From: Candidatus Shapirobacteria bacterium
Lineage (GTDB): Bacteria; Patescibacteria; Microgenomatia; UBA12405
NCBI GenBank assembly: GCA_028710865.1
Contig: JAQTUF010000001.1
Coordinates: 1 to 30,243 of the forward strand
DNA length: 30,243 nucleotides
Direction of reading: 5' to 3'
How positions within the stretch are numbered: the first letter of the stretch is position 1; every line of letters starts with the position of its first letter. The notes under the pieces are model-generated. The model was not told the DNA's origin. It saw only the letters and a list, made by a program, of their open reading frames with translations, and searched no databases. Both the position numbers and the translations under genes were made by a program. Positions 15,010-22,513 of the stretch are shown here, in pieces.

Positions 15010-15966
15010 TTAAATAATGTCTGGGATTTTAATGGTATCGCTTTCTGGGTTTTTTTGAATTAGCTGAATTAATTTATCTAATCCAATATTTTCTGCATTA
15101 CCTTTGCTTTTTCCCATAACAAGATCATTTTTACCAAAAATTGTCGGTGCATACAAAGTTTTTGGACATATATTTTTAATATTATATACTTCCATTAGTT
15201 TTTGTCTGACTATGAAATCACCTTCTTGATAATGATCAGCCCCAGTAATACATAAGTCTATTTTAAATGCTGCAATTCTGGGTAAAGCTAATGGTTTATG
15301 ATAAAACCAATATTCAAAATTTTCATATTTATCTTTAGTTTTAGTATGACAATTAGTGCAATTATGTAAAATAATATTTTTCGACAACACCTTACTGTTG
15401 CCTCGAGCAGCGTGACATTTTGGACAAACTGCAGAGGCGTAAATTGCAGTATCTAGTGTTTTTTGAGTACTATTGTCTTTTAAAATTTTTAAAATAACTT
15501 CAGGATGTTTAATGGTCTGAATAAGACATTTTTTCATAATAGGGATTTCTTTCATGGCAGAATTTCTGACCGCTGTGACTTTGGTAAATGGAAAATAATG
15601 ATTAATAAAATTAATATTATTCAATATAGTTGGTTCCCAGAAATCTACAATCGAGAATTTTTCATCAATAGGATCGGGCATAAATTGCCAAGTTGTATAT
15701 TTTGGCAAAATATTAAAAGGATATATTTTTGGATCTACCCCATCTAATTTTTGCTGTTCCCAATCATTTATAAATACATAAAAATTAAATCTAGGGACTT
15801 TACCTAATTTGCTTAATTCTTTACAAAGTAATAAAGGATAAACAACCAAAGTACTCATATTACCAGCATGAAATCCATAAGGTCTAATACCCAAATAAAT
15901 ATTTTCGTCACCATTCAATTCATCTGCAAGTTCTTTTATACCATTGATATAAAAATATGGTTTCAT
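15010..15966 (-). CDS. Stand-alone catalytic core of a class I lysyl-tRNA-synthetase-like enzyme
   Basis: The ATG at 15966 gives 318 residues. FHAGN (about 32-36) stands for the HIGH motif and MGKSKGN (284-290) for KMSKS, both of the class I aminoacyl-tRNA synthetase Rossmann fold. Two cysteine pairs (CPKC at 181-184, CTNC at 203-206) and the region after them (KIDLCITGADHY...) resemble the zinc knuckle and active site of class I LysRS. Full-length class I LysRS is about 500-530 residues; here the protein stops soon after KMSKS and lacks the helical anticodon-binding domain. Such truncated paralogues usually activate an amino acid for another acceptor or an unusual tRNA. An ORF start at 15972 would need TTG. 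A TG-C-TATTTT box ends 4 nt before the ATG. Neighbours suggest an amino acid activation step for the pathway. Confidence 0.68.
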   Translation of the reverse strand: MKPYFYINGIKELADELNGDENIYLGIRPYGFHAGNMSTLVVYPLLLCKELSKLGKVPRFNFYVFINDWEQQKLDGVDPKIYPFNILPKYTTWQFMPDPIDEKFSIVDFWEPTILNNINFINHYFPFTKVTAVRNSAMKEIPIMKKCLIQTIKHPEVILKILKDNSTQKTLDTAIYASAVCPKCHAARGNSKVLSKNIILHNCTNCHTKTKDKYENFEYWFYHKPLALPRIAAFKIDLCITGADHYQEGDFIVRQKLMEVYNIKNICPKTLYAPTIFGKNDLVMGKSKGNAENIGLDKLIQLIQKNPESDTIKIPDII

Positions 15967-15970
15967 TTTC

Positions 15971-15979
15971 AAAATAGCA
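15971..15979 (-). promoter_or_regulatory. Extended -10 promoter of the LysRS-like gene
   Basis: On the minus strand TG-C-TATTTT ends 4 nt before the ATG at 15966. It supports that ATG over the TTG two codons earlier. Confidence 0.4.
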
Positions 15980-16034
15980 TTAATTACAAGTAATATACCA
16001 CACTTTTTGAAAATAGAATAAATCGATTTGTTGA

Positions 16035-17759
16035 TTACTTTACCTTAATTATTGAAACATCGCCACTTGGTAAATTTAGAATTACATTAACATCAAGGTT
16101 AGAGATAAATTCTTTATCATGAGAAATCACAATAGTGGTACCTTTATATTCTTTTATAGCTTTGGTTAATCTTTCCGCAATATCTGATTTTAAATTATCA
16201 ACAGGTTCGTCGAGTAGTAAAATATCTGGGTGTTGAGCCATAATTTTAGCTAAAGCTAATTGTTTTTTTTCGCCGCTACTGATGGTTTCAATTGTTCTAT
16301 TTCTCAAATTTTGATGACTAAATCCGAAGAATGTCAAAATTCCTGTGGCTTGAGCTTCATTTTTTACAGGGAGAGATTCTAATACTAATTGGAAAACATT
16401 ACCTTTTTGAGGTATATCCAATCGATCCGGAGCTATATAACCGACTGTTAAACCATCTTCTATAATGATCTCTCCCTTATCTGGTATAAATTCCATTTTT
16501 TCGTTTGCAGTATCATTAATAATTCTCATTAAAGTACTCTTACCAGATCCATTCTCGCCGGTTAAAGCCATTATTTGTCCACGTTTGATAATAGTATCAA
16601 GATTTTTTAAATCAAGAACAATATGTTTATTATCATAACTTTTTTTAATCCCTTTTATACGAATAGAAGGATTAATGTTTTCATGACTTGGTTCAAATGA
16701 TTGTTCTTTAATTTTTTCTTTTCTAAAAACTTCTCTAGTGCCAGGCATATCATTTAGATCTTTTTTCATACGATCAAGACGACTTTCCATAGCATTACCA
16801 ACTTGGGCAAAATCTTTACTTCTTTTAAAGTAACCAGCATTTTTGAATTTAAGGTAAGTAGCTTCAAGTTTTTGATATTTATCGACAATAGCAGCAGCAG
16901 CTCTTTTTTCTGATTCAAGTAAAACATCTCTCTTAATAACATATTCAGAGTATTTGCCTTTAAAAGTCATAACACGGCCAAAATTTGTTATTTCTACAAT
17001 TCGATTGGCACATTTTTCTGCAAATTCAATATTTTGGGTAGCAATTAATATTCCTTGATCCCTTTTTTTTAAAAATTCGGCTAGCCAATCAACTGAAAAA
17101 CTATCTAAATGGCTAGTTGGATCATCTAAAACGAGTAAATCTGCAGAAGAAAAGAGAGCTCTACCTATTAATAATCTGGTATGTTGACCACTACTAATTT
17201 CTCCTATTTTAGTGTCTAAATTAATATGTCCTGAATAACGTTGAGAGATCCTCATCCCTTCTAAAATTTTTTCGATCTCAAAATCAGCAGTATAACCACC
17301 TCTGTGCTCAAATTCATTTAAAACTGAACCATAGTTATCTAATGTTTGATGATCGCAATCGCCGTTGGCCATTTTAATCTCTAATTCTTCTTTCTTTCTG
17401 TTTATATTGACAAGATCTCGAGCCGAATAATAATATTCTCTGATGGAAGTATTTTTATCAACATCTATCTCTTCTATATTTTGAGGAACATAACTGATTT
17501 CAGTGTTACCACCACTAGTAACACTGCCTTCATCAAGTTTAAGTCTGCCAGCAATTATTTGAAGTAACACACTTTTACCACTACCACTTTCTCCAACAAC
17601 AGAAACTACTTCGCCTTTATGAACTTTAAAACTAGCGTCATAGAACAAAACTTTTTCGTAAGAGACAAAACTTGCCCCACTTAAATCGACGACTTCAGCG
17701 CCGATATTTGGTAACATCTCTTTTCCAAATTCTTTTCCCATAGTTTGATATTCTACCAT
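16035..17759 (-). CDS. ABC-F family ATPase, second and divergent copy
   Basis: From the ATG at 17759 the protein has 574 residues; a TTG six codons upstream is the longest-ORF start. The first ATPase domain has VVGESGSGKSV (about 54-64), SSGQHTRLLIGRA (189-201) and LLVLDDPTSHLD (209-220), in which Asp replaces the catalytic Glu after Walker B. The second has GENGSGKST, SSGEKKQLALAKI and LLLDEPVDNL with the Glu kept. A lysine-rich linker with SEKRAAAAIVDKYQKLEATYLKF joins them. There are no membrane segments, so this is an ABC-F protein rather than a transporter. It differs clearly from the copy at 5427. One non-equivalent ATPase site and location beside the cluster fit a specialised ribosome-protection role. 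A CTTAT/ATAAG dyad lies just upstream (17781-17793). Confidence 0.82.
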   Translation of the reverse strand: MVEYQTMGKEFGKEMLPNIGAEVVDLSGASFVSYEKVLFYDASFKVHKGEVVSVVGESGSGKSVLLQIIAGRLKLDEGSVTSGGNTEISYVPQNIEEIDVDKNTSIREYYYSARDLVNINRKKEELEIKMANGDCDHQTLDNYGSVLNEFEHRGGYTADFEIEKILEGMRISQRYSGHINLDTKIGEISSGQHTRLLIGRALFSSADLLVLDDPTSHLDSFSVDWLAEFLKKRDQGILIATQNIEFAEKCANRIVEITNFGRVMTFKGKYSEYVIKRDVLLESEKRAAAAIVDKYQKLEATYLKFKNAGYFKRSKDFAQVGNAMESRLDRMKKDLNDMPGTREVFRKEKIKEQSFEPSHENINPSIRIKGIKKSYDNKHIVLDLKNLDTIIKRGQIMALTGENGSGKSTLMRIINDTANEKMEFIPDKGEIIIEDGLTVGYIAPDRLDIPQKGNVFQLVLESLPVKNEAQATGILTFFGFSHQNLRNRTIETISSGEKKQLALAKIMAQHPDILLLDEPVDNLKSDIAERLTKAIKEYKGTTIVISHDKEFISNLDVNVILNLPSGDVSIIKVK

Positions 17760-17866
17760 TTTAGAGTAATTGTTCAATATCTTATGTTATAAGGTATATT
17801 ATTTTTTTAAGTCTAATTACTCTAATAATCAAAAATGTTTATAAAAATAATTTTTGTGCTATCATA

Positions 17867-17875
17867 TGGGTAAAT
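17867..17875 (+). promoter_or_regulatory. Extended -10 promoter of the deacetylase gene
   Basis: TG-C-TATCAT lies 27 nt before the ATG at 17903, so this transcript would have a leader of about 20 nt, unlike most others here. Confidence 0.4.
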
Positions 17876-17902
17876 TTGTTTAGTCTTTGTATTTTTTAAA
17901 AA

Positions 17903-18955
17903 ATGTCAAAAGAAATACCTGTTTTTTATAATCCTTCTTCCAATGAACATAGACCCCAGTTTGAAGTATTTAATTGTGAAAAAAGGCCACATCCTGATAT
18001 ATATACCCGAACTGATCAAATTATCGAATCTTTGCAAACATCAAAAATAGCTGATATCCAAATTTCAACAGTGAATAATTCTTTACCATTTGTAAATCGT
18101 GTTCATGATCTTGAATATATAAATTTTTTAAAGGAAACTGCTGATTTAGCTGAAAAGATTTGTATTAGGGATAATAACCCAGATGCTGCTATTTATCCAT
18201 CTGTTCATCCATACAATGAAATATCTAAAGCGTCAAATGCAATATCTCGTCGAGGTTTATATATTTTTGATACCTATACTCCAATTATGAAAGAAACCCA
18301 TAGGGTGGCATTGGATTCAGCTGGAGTAGCAGTTGCAGGGGCAATTCTTTTGAATGGCGGCGAAAAACTAGTTTATGCTTTAAGTCGACCATCTGGTCAT
18401 CATGCAGAAAAAGCAATGGCGGGAGGTATGTGTTATTTGAATAATGTGGCTATTGCTGCCCAATATTTAAAAGATCAAGGAGCTAATAAAATTGCTATTT
18501 TTGATATTGATGTGCACCATGGCAATGGAACGCAAGATATTTTTTATGATAGACCGGACATTTTAGTAGTGAATATTAATGCAGATCCTAAATATAAATT
18601 TCCACATTTTACCGGTTATTCTGATGAATATGGTAAAGATAAAGGTGTTGGGTTTAATTTTAATTTCCCCCTTCCAGTTGGAACTGATGTTGAACTTTAT
18701 AATGAGACCACAAAAAAAGCATTGAAAATTATAAATAATTTTCAACCAGATTTTTTATTAGTTTCAGCAGGGTTTGATACACACAAATCTGATCCTGTTG
18801 GTGCTTTTAATCTAAATACTTTGTATTACAAAAAACTTGGTTTACAAATCAGGAATCTGGAAATTCCAACATTAGTAGTGCAGGAAGGTGGCTATGCCAC
18901 TAAAGTTTTAGGAGAAAATGTAGTTTCATTTTTGGAAGGATTGTCTGATAGATAG
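17903..18955 (+). CDS. HDAC / acetylpolyamine amidohydrolase family deacetylase
   Basis: The 350-residue protein is a zinc-dependent deacetylase of the arginase/deacetylase fold. It has the active-site pair RPSGHHAEKA (His166, His167), DIDVHHGNGTQDIFY with zinc ligands Asp203 and His205, SAGFDTHKSDP with the third ligand Asp292, and EGGYATK with the transition-state tyrosine. An N-terminal section (HPDIYTRTDQI, RVHDLEYINFL) matches the bacterial acetylpolyamine amidohydrolase/AcuC branch. All catalytic residues are kept, so it should be active. Substrates in the family are acetylated amines such as acetylpolyamines or protein lysines. Beside the cluster it could deacetylate an amino-sugar intermediate or a protected precursor, but a housekeeping role in polyamine or protein acetylation is equally possible. 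Confidence 0.88.
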   Translation: MSKEIPVFYNPSSNEHRPQFEVFNCEKRPHPDIYTRTDQIIESLQTSKIADIQISTVNNSLPFVNRVHDLEYINFLKETADLAEKICIRDNNPDAAIYPSVHPYNEISKASNAISRRGLYIFDTYTPIMKETHRVALDSAGVAVAGAILLNGGEKLVYALSRPSGHHAEKAMAGGMCYLNNVAIAAQYLKDQGANKIAIFDIDVHHGNGTQDIFYDRPDILVVNINADPKYKFPHFTGYSDEYGKDKGVGFNFNFPLPVGTDVELYNETTKKALKIINNFQPDFLLVSAGFDTHKSDPVGAFNLNTLYYKKLGLQIRNLEIPTLVVQEGGYATKVLGENVVSFLEGLSDR

Positions 18956-18970
18956 ATTCTCTTTTTATAG

Positions 18971-19017
18971 TGTCTCATTTGTCTCATTTAGCTTCAAATC
19001 TTTGATAGAATGAGACA
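18971..19017. promoter_or_regulatory. Three 9-bp TGTCTCATT boxes (two direct, one inverted)
   Basis: TGTCTCATT occurs at 18971-18979 and 18980-18988 and its exact complement AATGAGACA at 19009-19017. The pairing of an outer copy with the inverted one forms a 9-bp stem with a loop of 20-29 nt. There is no following T-tract, so an operator for the gene at 19092 is as likely as a terminator of the deacetylase gene. Confidence 0.45.
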
Positions 19018-19077
19018 GTTAATAAGTGGGTGTTATAAGGACAGAAGGGTTCCAGACCCCGTTGGCTCACAAAATTT

Positions 19078-19086
19078 TGCTATCAT
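19078..19086 (+). promoter_or_regulatory. Extended -10 promoter that fixes the start at 19092
   Basis: TG-C-TATCAT ends 5 nt before the ATG at 19092. It lies inside the longer ORF that begins with GTG at 19026, so the first 22 codons of that ORF are probably not translated. Confidence 0.5.
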
Positions 19087-19091
19087 ATTTT

Positions 19092-19601
19092 ATGAGTGAA
19101 ATTAGTGAGACAGTTAAACCAGTTGTTCGCGAAATTAAATCAGCAGAGAGAAGTCCTAATAATATTGGTAATTTGCAAATTAGTATAGGGAAAGATTTAC
19201 CGACTTCTCCAGATAAAGTTTATAGGAGTGTTTTTGGTAGGGCAGCTATTGATGATCTATTTAATTGTGGTTATGTAAGGAATAAACAATCAGCTGGTTT
19301 AGTTGAGAAAAATAGGTGGGGTGAAAATGTTTACTGGAGTCGTGGTGTGGAGGGAAAATTTCATAATGTACAGAATGGTGGTTTTGTAATTGAAGCTCCT
19401 TTTGATGTGGCAAACCAAGGAGTAGTAAAAGAAGAGAATGTCACTGCTATTTATTCTAAAGATGAGGATGGTAAGGTAATTAATGTTTTAGATGATGAAA
19501 GGTCAAAAAAAAGTAAAGAAGAAACTTTCAATATTGAACAACAAAAAATAGATGATTTGGAAGAAACTGCGGAAATAAAAGAAGCATTAAAGTTGGAATA
19601 A
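19092..19601 (+). CDS. Small soluble protein of unknown function (possible ADP-ribosyltransferase-like core)
   Basis: I do not recognise this 169-residue protein with certainty. It has no signal peptide or membrane helix. The middle part is the most conserved-looking: VYRSVFGRAAIDDLFNCGYV, then RWGENVYWSRGVEGKF and GGFVIEAPFDV. A YR motif, a YWS-like strand and a later short acidic stretch recall the layout of ADP-ribosyltransferase-like folds, but the match is by eye only. The C-terminus is highly charged (DDERSKKSKEET..., IDDLEETAEIKEALKLE) and probably helical or disordered. The start is set by the promoter just before it; a GTG at 19026 would extend it by 22 codons. It is a single-gene unit, with its own operator-like repeats, which suggests conditional expression. 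Confidence 0.7.
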   Translation: MSEISETVKPVVREIKSAERSPNNIGNLQISIGKDLPTSPDKVYRSVFGRAAIDDLFNCGYVRNKQSAGLVEKNRWGENVYWSRGVEGKFHNVQNGGFVIEAPFDVANQGVVKEENVTAIYSKDEDGKVINVLDDERSKKSKEETFNIEQQKIDDLEETAEIKEALKLE

Positions 19602-19605
19602 CATA

Positions 19606-19707
19606 TTAGTTTGAGATTGAAATATTAAACCTTTCAAAAACTTCTTTTATCTTGGTCAAATATTCAATCAAGTGTTCGAAATTTGGAACACTCAGCTCAC
19701 AATCCAC
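19606..19707 (-). pseudogene. Possible remnant of a GT2 glycosyltransferase N-terminus
   Basis: A minus-strand frame of about 33 codons (GTG start, TAA stop) reads VDCELSVPNFEHLIEYLTKI and continues KEVFERFNISISN; the codons just upstream add YISLI. This looks like the beginning of a GT2 enzyme, where ISxVIPVYNExxxL is followed by a helix and then EIIFVDDGS, but it stops where the second strand should start. It lies in the 129-nt gap between two convergent genes. It may be decay debris or chance. Confidence 0.2.
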
Positions 19708-19730
19708 TATCAATGAAATATATTTATTAT

Positions 19731-22445
19731 TTACCAACACCACCAAAGAAAGCAATGTTGTGGTGGTCGGGAATTGATTTCAGGACTTTTGGGAGTTTCA
19801 GTCGGCTCAGGTGTAGAAGTAATTTTAAGAGTAGTAGTTGGAGTGGGTGTTGGAGTTTTTGAAGTAAGGATAGTTTTAATTGGGTAAATTGATTTAGGAA
19901 AATACTTATAATAAGTAGAATTATCTGTTGTGAATTTAATTATATTACTCCAATCTCCTGGCATACATCCGTTTTGACCACGAACTTTAATGTAGTAAGT
20001 AGTGTAAGGTTTTAGAAAATAGATGGTGTGAGATTGAATCCATTCTTTTGTAAGAGTAACTAGTTCTCCATTTTCTTCAGCGTTGGGGTTAATAGAAAAA
20101 GACACATAGTATTGATTAAAATCACTGGGAGTAAAAAAAAGCTTGGCAGTATTTGATTTTGCATTGATTTGAAAAAGATCAGGAGTTAAGACCGGCTTGG
20201 AATCGGTACAAGCTGGAGCACTGTAACCAAAGGAAGTTTCTTCTCCAAAAATTGAATAAGTAGAAAAACTGGGAAGAATACAAGTTAAAGTATTTGCTTC
20301 AGTATCAACAATACAATTTTTAGCTACCCAAGAACCGTTGACATATTTGTAGAGATCTAAACTTTCTTCCGAATAAGCTGCCTCAACATCACTACCATAG
20401 TCGATAACAAGAGTAACTGAAGAATCAAAAGTAGCTACTTTAGTACCATTAGTATCGATGGCTGAAAATTCAAAAAAATTGTCGTCAATTAAAGTTTTTT
20501 TTGACGGAACAGTTGGGATTTCTTTTGTATCTAATTTATTAATTTGAACTGAAAGATCTTCAGAATAATAGGATTTAGGAGCAGTAATAGTAGCCTTACC
20601 TCTATTAGTATTTAAATTAACTGATCCACCATTAGTAGTAACTTTACTAGACGAGCCATTAGTGATTGTAGAAACTTCACAACCGGTAGTGTAAAAAGAA
20701 TTTTCAGAATTACCATTATTATTACTAGCATCTTCAGAAATTACTTTGTAATAATATTTAGTACAAGAATTTAAATTATTTAAATTTACTTGGTGATTAA
20801 TAACTCTAGAACTAGTGTCTGTCTCAGGAGTGGTTGAACCATAATCACTAGTTATTCCATATTCAATTTGGCTGGAAGCTTCTTCATCGGTAGTCCAATT
20901 AATCGTGGCTGTAGTATTACTAAGAGTACCACTGATTTTACTAAATCTGGGAGGAGTAAAATCCCAATGTTTATATTGAACAATAGTAGCGTTTTGGGCA
21001 TTATATCCCCCATTAATGCTTTGACTACTAAAAGTGTAGGGGTTTTTACCAGTGATATAACCAACAGGGTAAATATTATTATCACTATCAAGTGTAACGT
21101 CGTAAAAATATGACCTATCAGGGGCTCCAGAACTAACAGATTTAGCCCACTGAGCTTCACCAGACATATTATATTTAACAATAAGAGAATTATATTGACT
21201 GTATCCTCCATTAACACTTTGATCACCGAAAGTAATAGGATTTGTATTATATATATAACCAACAGCATAAGGATTACCTTTACTATCGGTAAAAACATCG
21301 GCAAAATATGAAGGGCTAGACGACCCGACACCAGTCGATTTAACCCATGCGACTTTACCAACACTATTATATTCAACAATGATAGGATTATAATCAGAAC
21401 CATTGTATCCACCAGTAACAGTTTCATCACCAAAAATAACGGGTTTTGTTCCTCCAAATGTCTGACCGACAACATAAATATTACCATCATTATTAGTAGC
21501 AGCCCCATAAAAGTACGAAGTAATAGAAGTTCCAGTAGCAGTAGATTTAGCCCATTGAACTTCACCGGAACTATTATATTTAACTACAACACCATTATAA
21601 CCACTATTATATCCACCATTAACGGTTTGGTTACCAAAAGTGAAAGTACTTGTACTATAAATGTTACCAACAGCATAAATATTGCCACTACGATCGATAG
21701 TGACACTATTAAAATATGAGTTATTAGGACCTTGAGTAACAGATCTAGCCCATTGAACCGCACCAGAACTATTATATTTAACAATAATAGGATTATAAGT
21801 AACATTACTACCATTGACAGTTTGGTCACCAAAAGTGAAAGAAGCTCCACCATATATCATCCCAACGGCATAAATATTATCGTTACTATCAACAGCAACA
21901 CCACGAAATTTTGAATTATTAGATGCTCCAGAACTAGTGGATTTAGCCCACTGAACATTACCAGAACTATTATATTTAACGATAACAGTATTTTGATCAA
22001 CGTATCCACCAAGAATGGCTTGGTCATCGAAAGTTATGGGAGCCAGTGTGCCCCCAATTTCACCAACGGCATAAATATTATCATTACTATCAACAGCAAC
22101 ATCGTTAAAGATAGAATAAGCACCTGTCCCAACACCAGTAGATTTAGCCCAACTAACATCACCTGAACTATTATATTTAACAATGACAGCATTATTACCA
22201 CTACCTCCCCCATTGATAGTTTGGTTACCGAAAACGAAAGATTTTGTACTAGAAATTTGACCAACAGTATAGATATTATCATTATTATCACTGGTAACGC
22301 CATAAAAATATGAACCAGCAGATGTTCCAACCCCAGTAGACTTAACCCAATTAACATCACCAGGGGTAGCAGAAATTAGGTTAGGAAAAATGAAAAGTAA
22401 AGAAATTGAAACTATAAGAATAATACAAATAAATTTTTTTAACAT
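19731..22445 (-). CDS. Secreted seven-repeat beta-propeller (SBBP-like) and FN3 protein
   Basis: From the ATG at 22445 the protein has 904 residues. A signal peptide or anchor (LKKFICIILIVSISLLFIF) is followed by seven tandem repeats of 64-69 residues (about 29-490), each with the core G-x-V-x-W-A-K-S...DNNIYAVG...F-G-x-Q-x-V-N-G-G...IVKYN. Seven blades would close one beta-propeller. Then come an FN3-like domain (FTPPRFSKISG... about 495-590), a strand-rich module (about 590-730), a second FN3-like domain, and a Thr/Pro-rich stretch (TPTPTPTTT). The protein ends in an unusual HCFLWWCW. An AGGAAG site 3-5 nt from the ATG selects this start over a TTG eight codons earlier. The likely place is the cell surface, with a role in binding or attachment. 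Confidence 0.85.
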   Translation of the reverse strand: MLKKFICIILIVSISLLFIFPNLISATPGDVNWVKSTGVGTSAGSYFYGVTSDNNDNIYTVGQISSTKSFVFGNQTINGGGSGNNAVIVKYNSSGDVSWAKSTGVGTGAYSIFNDVAVDSNDNIYAVGEIGGTLAPITFDDQAILGGYVDQNTVIVKYNSSGNVQWAKSTSSGASNNSKFRGVAVDSNDNIYAVGMIYGGASFTFGDQTVNGSNVTYNPIIVKYNSSGAVQWARSVTQGPNNSYFNSVTIDRSGNIYAVGNIYSTSTFTFGNQTVNGGYNSGYNGVVVKYNSSGEVQWAKSTATGTSITSYFYGAATNNDGNIYVVGQTFGGTKPVIFGDETVTGGYNGSDYNPIIVEYNSVGKVAWVKSTGVGSSSPSYFADVFTDSKGNPYAVGYIYNTNPITFGDQSVNGGYSQYNSLIVKYNMSGEAQWAKSVSSGAPDRSYFYDVTLDSDNNIYPVGYITGKNPYTFSSQSINGGYNAQNATIVQYKHWDFTPPRFSKISGTLSNTTATINWTTDEEASSQIEYGITSDYGSTTPETDTSSRVINHQVNLNNLNSCTKYYYKVISEDASNNNGNSENSFYTTGCEVSTITNGSSSKVTTNGGSVNLNTNRGKATITAPKSYYSEDLSVQINKLDTKEIPTVPSKKTLIDDNFFEFSAIDTNGTKVATFDSSVTLVIDYGSDVEAAYSEESLDLYKYVNGSWVAKNCIVDTEANTLTCILPSFSTYSIFGEETSFGYSAPACTDSKPVLTPDLFQINAKSNTAKLFFTPSDFNQYYVSFSINPNAEENGELVTLTKEWIQSHTIYFLKPYTTYYIKVRGQNGCMPGDWSNIIKFTTDNSTYYKYFPKSIYPIKTILTSKTPTPTPTTTLKITSTPEPTETPKSPEINSRPPQHCFLWWCW
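20975..22361 (-). repeat. Seven tandem about 200-bp coding repeats of the beta-propeller
   Basis: The repeat units encode GDVNWVKS, GDVSWAKS, GNVQWAKS, GAVQWARS, GEVQWAKS, GKVAWVKS and GEAQWAKS at their starts. Repetition produces several long open frames on both strands in this region that are not genes. Confidence 0.85.
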
Positions 22446-22459
22446 ATTCTTCCTATTTA

Positions 22460-22468
22460 ATAGTAGCA
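22460..22468 (-). promoter_or_regulatory. Extended -10 promoter of the beta-propeller gene
   Basis: On the minus strand TG-C-TACTAT lies 14 nt before the ATG at 22445. The short leader would just include the AGGAAG ribosome binding site at 22449-22454. Confidence 0.45.
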
Positions 22469-22513
22469 AATATTGAAATATTAATTAAGGTACGACAAAC
22501 AAAAGTAATACAA

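Noticed and set aside
19026..19091. GTG start that would add 22 residues to the 169-residue protein
   Set aside because: An extended -10 lies within this stretch, 5 nt before an ATG, so the longer form is probably not made from the main promoter.
20852..22360. Several long minus- and plus-strand ORFs inside the propeller gene
   Set aside because: They are alternative frames of the seven repeats, with Leu/Ile/Val-rich translations that result from the repeated codons. None has its own start signal.
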